Origin: Saprospiraceae bacterium | Lineage (GTDB): Bacteria; Bacteroidota; Bacteroidia; Chitinophagales; Saprospiraceae | Length of the DNA stretch: 64,000 nucleotides | Assembly (NCBI GenBank): GCA_016722295.1 | Contig: JADKGL010000035.1 | Span: forward strand, 7,449 to 71,448 | Reading direction: 5' to 3' | The notes under the pieces: model-generated | What the model was told of the DNA's origin: nothing | Databases searched by the model: none | The model's input: the letters and a program-made list of their open reading frames with translations, nothing else | Shown: positions 56,070 through 63,486 of the stretch, piece after piece | Position numbering within the stretch: position 1 is the stretch's first letter | Layout of the letters: every line of letters starts with the position of its first letter | Made by a program: the position numbers and the translations under genes

Positions 56070-56109
56070 TAGCATTAAATCTTTAAGGAACTATTTTAAT
56101 TTCTTTTCT

Positions 56110-56385
56110 ACTTATATTTATCAGACAGTTGGGTTAACTGAAACTGAATTTATGCAAAAAGTACAAGCTTTAAACTCAAATATAAAATCAGAAATTATGA
56201 CTACGTATGATTTATTAATCTCTAAATGCGAAGCAAAAGGAAAAGCTGAGGGAAAAGTAGAAGGTGAGCAAATGGCTACAAGGCGAATGATTCTTGCAGC
56301 ATATCAAAATAACATTCCTCTTGAGACTATTGCAAAAATGGCTGGTATGATCATAGAGCAAACTAAGTCCATCTTAAATGTTTGA
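56110..56385 (+). pseudogene. Remnant of an Rpn/PD-(D/E)XK nuclease-transposase gene, C-terminal part
   Basis: The open frame (an ATG is at 56152) encodes only the tail of a Rpn-family recombination-promoting nuclease: YIYQTVGLTETEFMQKV, then a Lys/Glu/Gly-rich EAKGKAEGKVEGEQ linker and IPLETIAKMAGM near the end. The catalytic N-terminal domain is missing. A second copy of the same segment is at 58424-58657. Confidence 0.65.
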
Positions 56386-56411
56386 TTAGATTTTTTACTG
56401 GTTCAGTTAAC

Positions 56412-56885
56412 TTAAGAACCAAATTTAAATAAACTTCTCCACCATTTATTGGCATTTCTTTCAGCCTCGAACTCCTTTAAAATCTCATCCATCGAATTAT
56501 ATTTTTGATATATTAGAACTTCTTTAGGAAATTTTTGCATTAAAAATTCAAATACTATTTCGAGATTAATCCAAAGCCATTCTTGATTGTAATTTGTAGT
56601 GTAGCCTTTAAAATAATCCTTGCCATATTTTGTATCAAATAACTTATAATTATCTACAATGATTCCAGTATGAATATCTTCAATTTTTACTATTAAATCC
56701 AATCTCATGCCCTCAAAAGAAATTCTGTAATTATTAAACAAAAAGATAAATCCCCAATATCCTCCCTCTGTAGATTTTTCCTCTATGAGTACATAACTTG
56801 GGATTATTTGAGTAAAATATTTGTTTAGCGCATAAAAAATACTTGTTTCATCAATTTTACAATATTTTATTTCTCTGCTTTCCAT
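56412..56885 (-). CDS. Unknown protein A1 of a duplicated two-gene module
   Basis: The 157-residue protein has no signal peptide or membrane helix. It contains a beta-hairpin-like GGYWGFIFLFNNYRISFEGMR and a later WINLEIVFEFLMQKFP. The protein A2 (57219-57680) has corresponding segments (SWAVIFDYKDLRIFFDGARG; WIELNSDALYNYFQ), so the two are diverged paralogues. It overlaps the upstream gene B1 by 19 nt. I do not recognise the family; an immunity-type protein is possible. Confidence 0.55.
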   Translation of the reverse strand: MESREIKYCKIDETSIFYALNKYFTQIIPSYVLIEEKSTEGGYWGFIFLFNNYRISFEGMRLDLIVKIEDIHTGIIVDNYKLFDTKYGKDYFKGYTTNYNQEWLWINLEIVFEFLMQKFPKEVLIYQKYNSMDEILKEFEAERNANKWWRSLFKFGS

Positions 56886-57160
56886 AATACCCCTTTGTCA
56901 ATTTCTTTTATACTATATCCTAATCTTCTTAAATATTCCCATTCTTTTTGTAAACTATACCCTTTAGTAATTCTTGGATCATGTGAGAAGAAAAATCTAC
57001 AATTTCTGCTCACTTGTTCATCCATGAATTTAAAATTAACCTCCAATATTTCATTTATATTTTTATTAAATATTTTATCAAAAATTAAAGGCCAATTTTT
57101 CAAATTAAAGCAAACATACTCTGAACCAGCTCTGGAAAATTGACCTTGAATCGATTCCAT
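56867..57160 (-). CDS. Unknown protein B1 of a duplicated two-gene module
   Basis: The 97-residue protein contains EYVCFNLKNW, FMDEQVSRNCRFFFSH and KEWEYLRRLGY. The protein at 57662-57976 (B2) shares DEQxxRNxxFFFSH, the EWEY and the C-terminal LW motif. The final codons read LWKAEK before the stop, and the start of A1 lies inside them. It is soluble and of unknown function. Confidence 0.55.
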   Translation of the reverse strand: MESIQGQFSRAGSEYVCFNLKNWPLIFDKIFNKNINEILEVNFKFMDEQVSRNCRFFFSHDPRITKGYSLQKEWEYLRRLGYSIKEIDKGVLWKAEK

Positions 57161-57218
57161 TATTTTAAAAAATTATAAAGTGAATCCATGCCACCATCAA
57201 TCGCTATTTTCTTTTAGT

Positions 57219-57680
57219 TCAATTGCTCACAAGTTGCCATATCTCTGTTGTTGTCATAGGACAGTAATTTGAATGAATTTTTTTATACTCAGCTATATCA
57301 TTTTGAAAATAATTATATAACGCATCACTATTTAATTCTATCCACTCTTTATGATCCCAATCTATCAATTCTTTGTCTAATTCATGACCTTCCAAAAGGA
57401 CTCCAGATAAATCATCAATTATATTTTGTGTTTGGAAGAGCTCTTGGTTTTGCATATCAATTTTTCCAATATATAAATTAAAATATCCTCTGGCGCCATC
57501 AAAAAATATTCTTAAATCCTTATAATCAAATATCACGGCCCAAGAGCCTGCTTTAGAATACCATGAGTTAATAAGTTTTAGGAATGGCAGATTTATCTCA
57601 CAATAGACTATAATAAAGTTTATTAGTTCATCAATTTTTGCCGTATGCCATTCTGAAATATTTATTTTATTACCTCCCAT
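57219..57680 (-). CDS. Unknown protein A2 of the duplicated module
   Basis: A 153-residue soluble protein related to A1 in its central AGSWAVIFDYKDLRIFFDG region and the C-terminal WIELNSDALYNYF helix. It overlaps B2 by 19 nt at the same TTATGG junction as in the other pair, so the arrangement is conserved between the two modules. The function is unknown. Confidence 0.55.
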   Translation of the reverse strand: MGGNKINISEWHTAKIDELINFIIVYCEINLPFLKLINSWYSKAGSWAVIFDYKDLRIFFDGARGYFNLYIGKIDMQNQELFQTQNIIDDLSGVLLEGHELDKELIDWDHKEWIELNSDALYNYFQNDIAEYKKIHSNYCPMTTTEIWQLVSN

Positions 57681-57976
57681 AATTCTGGTTTTACTAGCTT
57701 TAATTTTGCATGAGGATACTTACTTTTTATATACTCCCATTCGCTTAGTAAGGCTCCTTTATCAGGCAAATGTGAGAAAAAAAACTTTTTATTTCTTGCT
57801 ATTTGTTCATCGAGAAATTCCACATTTAAATCCCACAATTTGGTTTTATCTTTGTTAAACAATTTTATAAAAACATTATCCCAACTTTCTAAATAGAAAA
57901 AACAATATTCAGTTCCGTCTCTTATATGATAAGATTTAACTGAATTTTTGAATAGCTTCCTATCATCACATTTAAT
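57662..57976 (-). CDS. Unknown protein B2 of the duplicated module, probably 5'-truncated
   Basis: The frame is open from a stop at 57977-57979. The only usable start inside is a TTG at 57862, giving 66 residues (FNKDKTKL, then LDEQIARNKKFFFSH). The codons upstream of it (EYCFFYLESW) still match B1, so the real start was lost, or the frame once continued from an upstream gene. It may be non-functional. Confidence 0.45.
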   Translation of the reverse strand: MKCDDRKLFKNSVKSYHIRDGTEYCFFYLESWDNVFIKLFNKDKTKLWDLNVEFLDEQIARNKKFFFSHLPDKGALLSEWEYIKSKYPHAKLKLVKPELWEVIK

Positions 57977-58120
57977 TTATGATCATTCTTCCTTGAGATA
58001 TTCGCAATCAACTTAGATATTGCTTTTCCTACACTAGGTACATTAGTGTAAAAATAAGATAAAAATGTAACACCCCAATCATTTGCCAGTAAATTTTCTA
58101 CAAATACTTTTCAATGATTG

Positions 58121-58139
58121 TCGAAGTTTATAACTTCGA
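58121..58139. repeat. Intergenic hairpin
   Basis: TCGAAGTT pairs with AACTTCGA around TAT. The arms are perfect, but no T-run follows. Confidence 0.5.
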
Positions 58140-58333
58140 TACAATACATTATGAATTTATAGTTCACATTATGAATCAAGATATTGATGCTGTGTTCAGC
58201 TCAGATTTTTAACTATGAATATGAGAAAATGAATTTGACAACATTGTCAAAACTTTCATTAAGATGCTGATATGAATTATAAATTCAATTGCATAAAGGA
58301 TCCCAGTTGCAAATTGCAGCTATGGTTTTATTG

Positions 58334-58385
58334 GTGGCGAACCTACAGGTTCTTAATCGAGGCTAAAGCCTCTTTTCTGACGGCT
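58334..58385 (+). repeat. Dispersed intergenic element, copy B
   Basis: GTGGCGAACCTACAGG, then an ATCGAGGCTAAAGCCTC phrase and a GACGGCT end correspond to 53783-53834. The inner AGGCTAAAGCCT forms a hairpin here that is weaker in copy A. Confidence 0.75.
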
Positions 58386-58423
58386 GTCCAGATTTCAATA
58401 TTACTAAAAACAACAAAAAAAAT

Positions 58424-58657
58424 CAAGCTGTTAATTCAAATATAAAATCAGAAATTATGACTACGTATGATTTATTAATAGCTAAGGGCGAAGCAAAGGG
58501 AAAAGTTGAAGGGAAGGCTGAAGGAATTGCTATAGGAAAATCCAAAGCAAGGCAAGAAATGATTCTTGCAGCTTATCAGAATAACATTCCTCTTTAGACT
58601 ATTGCAAAAATGGCTGGCAAGACTATAGAGGAAATAAAGCTTATTTTAAAGATATGA
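58424..58657 (+). pseudogene. Second remnant of the Rpn/PD-(D/E)XK nuclease gene tail
   Basis: The frame (ATG at 58457) encodes NSNIKSEIMTTYDLLIAKGE and QEMILAAYQNNIPL, nearly identical to the copy at 56110-56385, but is cut by a TAG at 58595-58597. The frame continues to TIAKMAGKTIEEIKLILK and a TGA at 58655. It is clearly a dead fragment. Confidence 0.75.
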
Positions 58658-58866
58658 GACTATTCCTAAATCGGCTTTAAGCTAAAAATTAGTTCAACAT
58701 AACATTTGACTATTCTATTTTAAACACTTTATTTCTCATATTTTCCGCTGATTTTAAAGTCATAATATCCATAAGCAAGTAAGCTCGGTATAGAAACTAT
58801 TGATTAATATTTCTTTCCCAGTAACATTGAGTGATTTAAATTCGTTATTGTACAAATAGCAATAAA

Positions 58867-60438
58867 ATGAAAAGAATTATTATTATACTTTTATTTTTTC
58901 AAGCCTCCGTTTATTCACAAAAGATCACAACAAATGCTACAGATGTGAGCATATTTCGAAATGGAGCACAAGTGACTCGAATTGCTTCATTTTACATTCA
59001 AAAGGGAACGAAAGAATATACACTACATGGATTCAGCCAATACATGGATCCAAGATCTGTGCAAATCAAATCAGACGGAGACTTTACCTTGCTATACTCT
59101 TCCAATAGATCCAATCTCACAGATTCTACCAATTATGGCATTGAATGGAGCCAAGTCAACGGTCAGAGAAAAGCTTTAGAGAATTCTCTTCAAGACGATA
59201 AAAATGTCCTCTCCACACTTCAAAAAGAAGAAGAACTATTTTATATAGATAAATCTCAGAATCGAGAAGCTTTTTTGAATAATCCAGATGCTTTACTTAA
59301 AATGGCTGATCTTTATAGAAGCCGATTATTGGATATAAAAAGAAAAATTACAGAGCTCCAGAATAAAATTCAGAAACAAGAAAACGACCTTCAGAAACTG
59401 AACACAAGAGAAAGTCAATTAATATATGAGTACACCAAATCTTCAAGCAATGAATTTGTTCTCTCCATATCTAGTGAACGCGATCAACAAATCAATATGA
59501 CCATATCGTATTATACCATTGAAGCAAATTGGTCGTCATCTTATGATTTGAAAGTGAAGGATATCAACTCACCAATAGAGCTCATTAGTAAAGCACTCAT
59601 AACTCAGAACACAGGTGAAAAATGGAATCAAGTCAACTGTACATTAATGACGGGGAATCCCAATATATCTTTTGAATTGCCATTTCTTCACACGTGGTGG
59701 CTTGTGAGTTATACAGAAACAAATGATCCAAAAATAAAAGGTGCTCTAACAGAAGCAACTCCCTATTACTTGGATGGTATAAGGTATCAAGGAAGAAGTA
59801 TCAATTATCGTACAGCTGGCTCGGAAGTACAAGAGCAATTGACCATGAACGAATTTTTAGTCAAAGAAAAATTGACCATTCCTTCAGATAGAAAAAGTAT
59901 TACGGTAATATTGAATACGCAAACACATCCTGCTAACTTTGAATATCTAGCAGTCCCAAAAAAATCCAAACACGCTTATCTGATCACGAATTGGGAAGAA
60001 CTCAATATCTCAACTGGTCCAATGGGGATCTATTTTGCAAACACTTTTGTTGGCACGACGACATTGAATCCCGAATCCATTGAAGACACACTATCAATTT
60101 CTTTGGGACCAGATATCGCGACTCAACTCAAGAGAACAAAGATAGCTGAGAATACAAAAAAAGAAACCTTCAGCTCCAAAAAGCACTCCAACATCGCATG
60201 GGAGATTGACATAAAAAATTCTAAAACTAGAGACATAGATTTTCGCATAGAAGACCAAATTCCTTTGAGCAAATTGAATGAAGTAGAAGTAGAACCAAAA
60301 GAATTGTCGGGTGGAATGTTAGATCGAAACTCTGGAATCATCACTTGGATTGTTAAAATTCCTGCAGGGAAATCCATCAAAAAAACCCTAAAATACCAAG
60401 TCCGATATCCGAAATCTATGAAGCTGATTTTGGAGTAG
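58867..60438 (+). CDS. Mucoidy inhibitor MuiA family protein (DUF4140/DUF4139)
   Basis: A signal peptide (MKRIIIILLFFQASVYSQ) precedes a DUF4140 domain (about 25-115, VSIFRNGAQVTRIASFYIQKGT), a coiled coil (about 90-190) and a DUF4139 domain (about 205-523, SYYTIEANWSSSYDLKV and SKNTRDIDFRI-type strands). This is the MuiA-like architecture found in exported bacterial proteins of unknown function. Confidence 0.87.
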   Translation: MKRIIIILLFFQASVYSQKITTNATDVSIFRNGAQVTRIASFYIQKGTKEYTLHGFSQYMDPRSVQIKSDGDFTLLYSSNRSNLTDSTNYGIEWSQVNGQRKALENSLQDDKNVLSTLQKEEELFYIDKSQNREAFLNNPDALLKMADLYRSRLLDIKRKITELQNKIQKQENDLQKLNTRESQLIYEYTKSSSNEFVLSISSERDQQINMTISYYTIEANWSSSYDLKVKDINSPIELISKALITQNTGEKWNQVNCTLMTGNPNISFELPFLHTWWLVSYTETNDPKIKGALTEATPYYLDGIRYQGRSINYRTAGSEVQEQLTMNEFLVKEKLTIPSDRKSITVILNTQTHPANFEYLAVPKKSKHAYLITNWEELNISTGPMGIYFANTFVGTTTLNPESIEDTLSISLGPDIATQLKRTKIAENTKKETFSSKKHSNIAWEIDIKNSKTRDIDFRIEDQIPLSKLNEVEVEPKELSGGMLDRNSGIITWIVKIPAGKSIKKTLKYQVRYPKSMKLILE

Positions 60439-60609
60439 ATTAATTGCTTAATTCAGCAACCATACCAAAGCAATTGTATGATGCTCAATGCTAGTCCAAT
60501 GTAATCAAGAAAAAGTTCAAAATCAGTGATATTTATCAGCTTTTTTAGAACCAATAGAATCCTCTTTATTTTTTAATTCCTAAACAGTTTCCTAATGTTT
60601 AATTCTTGG

Positions 60610-60641
60610 TTTGGAAGACTGCTTTACTCTATGTATCTTTG
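60610..60641 (+). promoter_or_regulatory. Promoter of the ATP synthase operon
   Basis: TTTG (60610-60613), then 20 nt, then TATCTTTG (60634-60641) is a full Bacteroidota promoter. It lies 30 nt before the atpB start. Confidence 0.75.
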
Positions 60642-60670
60642 CAGCGAATTTTAAAAACATTTTTTAAAGA

Positions 60671-62029
60671 ATGTATAAAGTGTTCAAATACAGCCTTTTC
60701 GTAGCAATATTCAGTGTCACTCGTCTATTTGCGCAACAACACGCTGCGGAAATGGGAGCTAATGCTGGGCAAGATACCCTTGCACATTCGGTAAATATAC
60801 CTTCTGGAGCACATTCTGCTGCTGAAGAAGTACATGGCGCTGAACCAGCGGTGATGGATGCAAATCATGCCGAGCATGCAGCGGGTGGACATGAGGAAGC
60901 CGAATTCAAAGCTGATGAAGCAGCATTTCACCATATCTCTGATCTGAATGTATATAGTATTGGCCCTTGGAATTTACCATTGCCTTGTATGCTTTACGCT
61001 CCAAACAAAGGTTGGTCATTATTTTCATCTAGCAAATTTGGAATAGACAATGCACATCACGGTTCTGGTCATAAAGCTATCGATGGCTATGTATTGAACC
61101 ATGGAAAGGTGATGCGAGTAAAAGACCCAAATTTTCCTCAAACTGAAGTAGAGGTTGGTCATTTTACGACAAGAGAAGAAGCCATTGACGAAAAAGGCAC
61201 AAAGAAAGACGTCAGTTATGTAGAATATAATGGAGCAGAATATGCTCTAGAGCATCAAAGTACAGCTGATGGTGGATTGTTCGGTGGAGGAATTACAAAT
61301 TTTTATGATTTTTCCATTACGAAGAATGTAGCTGGTATGTTTTTGATTTTAGCTTTATTGTCATGGTTGTTTTTAAGCATGGCAAAAAAATACAAATCAG
61401 CTCCAGGAACCGCACCAACTGGAATTCAAAAATTGATAGAACCTTTGATCATGTTTATCAAAGAAGAAGTGGCTATTCCATTTATTGGAGCAAAGCATGA
61501 GCGGTTCATGCCATTATTACTCTCTTTGTTTTTCTTGATTTTGGCTTTGAATTTATTTGGACAAATTCCTTTTTTTGGAGGAACTAATGTCACAGGAAAT
61601 CTAGGCTTTACAGTTGTTTTGGCCATTATTGTAACATTAGTTGTAAACTTTAACGGGAACAAACATTATTGGCAACATATATTTAATATGCCTGGAATTC
61701 CAGGTTGGGTTAAATTCCTCATTACACCAATCGAAGTCTTGAGTATTTTCATAAAGCCATTGACATTGTCACTGCGACTTTTTGCAAATATTACAGCAGG
61801 TCACATCGTGATCTTGGTGTTTATTTCATTGATATTCATGTTCGGTAAATCTGGTGCAAATCCTGGAGCAGCTTGGGGCGCTTCGGTAGCATCTGTTTTA
61901 TTGGCATTATTTATATCTGCTATTGAATTATTGGTGGCGTTTATACAAGCATATGTATTTACACTTCTTACAGCTTCCTATATCGGGGCAGCAACAGAAG
62001 AGCATCATGCACATGAAGCAGAACATTAA
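60671..62029 (+). CDS. atpB: F1Fo ATP synthase subunit a
   Basis: The membrane stator of the proton channel. The 452-residue protein begins with a signal peptide (FSVTRLFAQ) and a His/Ala/Glu-rich periplasmic part of about 200 residues, typical of Bacteroidota AtpB, before five or six membrane helices. The essential Arg is in LTLSLRLFANITAGH (about residue 370), and the last helices carry ELLVAFIQAYVFTLLTASYIG. It opens the atp operon. Confidence 0.93.
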   Translation: MYKVFKYSLFVAIFSVTRLFAQQHAAEMGANAGQDTLAHSVNIPSGAHSAAEEVHGAEPAVMDANHAEHAAGGHEEAEFKADEAAFHHISDLNVYSIGPWNLPLPCMLYAPNKGWSLFSSSKFGIDNAHHGSGHKAIDGYVLNHGKVMRVKDPNFPQTEVEVGHFTTREEAIDEKGTKKDVSYVEYNGAEYALEHQSTADGGLFGGGITNFYDFSITKNVAGMFLILALLSWLFLSMAKKYKSAPGTAPTGIQKLIEPLIMFIKEEVAIPFIGAKHERFMPLLLSLFFLILALNLFGQIPFFGGTNVTGNLGFTVVLAIIVTLVVNFNGNKHYWQHIFNMPGIPGWVKFLITPIEVLSIFIKPLTLSLRLFANITAGHIVILVFISLIFMFGKSGANPGAAWGASVASVLLALFISAIELLVAFIQAYVFTLLTASYIGAATEEHHAHEAEH

Positions 62030-62067
62030 AATTGAAAAATTATTAATTATCATAAAAACAATGTAAT

Positions 62068-62274
62068 ATGACAGGTTCAATTGCAGCTATTGGAATGGGT
62101 CTTGCAGCAATCGGTGCAGGAATCGGAGTAGGAAACATCGGTGGAAAAGCTTTCGAAGCTATAGCTCGTCAGCCAGAAGCAGTTGGTGATATCCGTGCAA
62201 ACATGATCTTGACAGCAGCTCTTGTAGAAGGAGCAGCGTTGATCGCTATTTTGCTGGCCTTCCTAGTGAAGTAA
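62068..62274 (+). CDS. atpE: F1Fo ATP synthase subunit c
   Basis: The 68-residue hairpin protein has the Gly-rich first helix (AAIGMGLAAIGAGIGVGNIGGKAFE), polar loop ARQPEA and second helix with the proton-binding Glu in ALVEGAALIA. It forms the rotor ring. A strong hairpin with T-run follows its stop, before atpF. Confidence 0.96.
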   Translation: MTGSIAAIGMGLAAIGAGIGVGNIGGKAFEAIARQPEAVGDIRANMILTAALVEGAALIAILLAFLVK

Positions 62275-62282
62275 AAAAAATA

Positions 62283-62326
62283 AGAGAAGGGCATTAAGCG
62301 GTTGGCTTATATGCCTCTCTTTTTTC
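62283..62326 (+). terminator. Terminator-like hairpin between atpE and atpF
   Basis: A 15-bp stem (AGAG, GGGCAT, TAAGC on the 5' side; GCTTA, ATGCCT, CTCT on the 3' side, with two small bulges) is followed by TTTTTT and lies 10 nt after the atpE stop. It would act as a partial terminator or an mRNA 3' stabiliser within the operon. Confidence 0.75.
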
Positions 62327-62359
62327 AAAAAATTGTTTTTATTTTTTAAAAGAAGTAAT

Positions 62360-62881
62360 ATGAATTTATTGAATATAATATTCTTACTCGAATTTAGCGT
62401 GATCAAGCCCGCTTTTGGATTTATGTTTTGGGCTACGGTGGTATTCCTAATTTTCTGGTTATTTGTTGGAAAATTGGCGTTTAAACCAATCGTTAGAGCT
62501 TTGAATCAACGTGCAGATGATATTCAAACATCACTTGATGCAGCAAAAACTGCAAGAGAGCAAATGTCGCAGTTGAAAGCAGAGAATGAGAAGATCATGG
62601 CTGAAGCTCGTGATGAAAAAATGAAGATCATCAAGGAAGCAAAAGAAGCTGCAAATCTTATCATCAATGAGTCTAAAGAAAAGGCAAAGGAAGAGGCAAA
62701 TAGAATCATGGTGAATTCTAAAAATGATATCGAAAATGCAAAAAAAGCAGCTTTAGTAGATATCAAGAATCAAGTAGGAGTCATGGCTCTAGACATTGCT
62801 GAGAAAGTAATGCGCAAAGACTTGGCCTCTAGTCAACAGGATTATGTAAAAAGATTGGTAGACGAAATAAAAATGAACTAA
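62360..62881 (+). CDS. atpF: F1Fo ATP synthase subunit b
   Basis: The peripheral stalk subunit, with one N-terminal membrane helix (about 18-37: GFMFWATVVFLIFWLFVGKLAFKP) and a long charged helix (about 45-173). The ATG at 62360 is chosen over an upstream TTG at 62333. It is 5 nt ahead of atpH. Confidence 0.93.
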   Translation: MNLLNIIFLLEFSVIKPAFGFMFWATVVFLIFWLFVGKLAFKPIVRALNQRADDIQTSLDAAKTAREQMSQLKAENEKIMAEARDEKMKIIKEAKEAANLIINESKEKAKEEANRIMVNSKNDIENAKKAALVDIKNQVGVMALDIAEKVMRKDLASSQQDYVKRLVDEIKMN

Positions 62882-62885
62882 AACT

Positions 62886-63455
62886 ATGGCTTCTTACAAA
62901 GTAGCATCTAGATATGCTAAGTCTATTTTAGATCTGAGCAAAGAACAAGGCGTAGTAGAAGCTGTAGCAGCGGATATGGAAACTTTGAAAGGAGTATGTG
63001 CCAATCGTGAATTCACTCTTTTATTGAAAAGCCCAATTGTGACTATTGACAAGAAACAGGCAATAATGAAAGAATTACTCGGGGGTAAAATAAATGATTT
63101 GACACTAAAATTTCTCAACTTGTTGATCTTGAAAGGACGTGAATCTGTATTGCCTTCGATATCAGATGAATTCATAAATCAATTTAAGATATTGAAGAAA
63201 ATAAAAAGAGCTAAGCTTATCACTGCAGTGAAAATGGATGACGCTGAAATCAATACTATTCGCAGTAGTTTTCAATCTTGGTTAGCGCCAGGTGAGACCA
63301 TGGAAATAACGCAAAAAGTGGATCCAGAAATCATCGGTGGCTTCATTTTGGAAATGGAAGACAAACAATGTGATAGCAGTATCCGAAGAAAAATGTCTCA
63401 GATGAAGACAGGTCTTTATGATAAATCATATGTAAATTTAATCGAAAAAAGATAA
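62886..63455 (+). CDS. atpH: F1Fo ATP synthase subunit delta
   Basis: The 189-residue subunit connects F1 to the stalk. It has the typical start YKVASRYAKSILDLSKEQG, an N-terminal helical bundle, and the C-terminal DPEIIGGFILEMEDKQCDSSIRRKM signature. It sits between atpF and atpA. Confidence 0.94.
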   Translation: MASYKVASRYAKSILDLSKEQGVVEAVAADMETLKGVCANREFTLLLKSPIVTIDKKQAIMKELLGGKINDLTLKFLNLLILKGRESVLPSISDEFINQFKILKKIKRAKLITAVKMDDAEINTIRSSFQSWLAPGETMEITQKVDPEIIGGFILEMEDKQCDSSIRRKMSQMKTGLYDKSYVNLIEKR

Positions 63456-63486
63456 TTCAAATTAATCAATATTAAACGCACTTGAC

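Larger units (their letters stand above)
57977..58866. other. Intergenic region with gene remnants, repeats and a second Rpn fragment
   Basis: The left part (57920-58112) holds a minus-strand remnant frame with no start (contains DWGVTFLSYFYTNVPSVG and SKLIANISRKNDH) that runs into B2 in another frame. A palindrome TCGAAGTTTATAACTTCGA is at 58121-58139. A dispersed element copy is at 58334-58385, and a broken Rpn fragment is at 58424-58657. Nothing else was seen before the MuiA gene. Confidence 0.6.
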
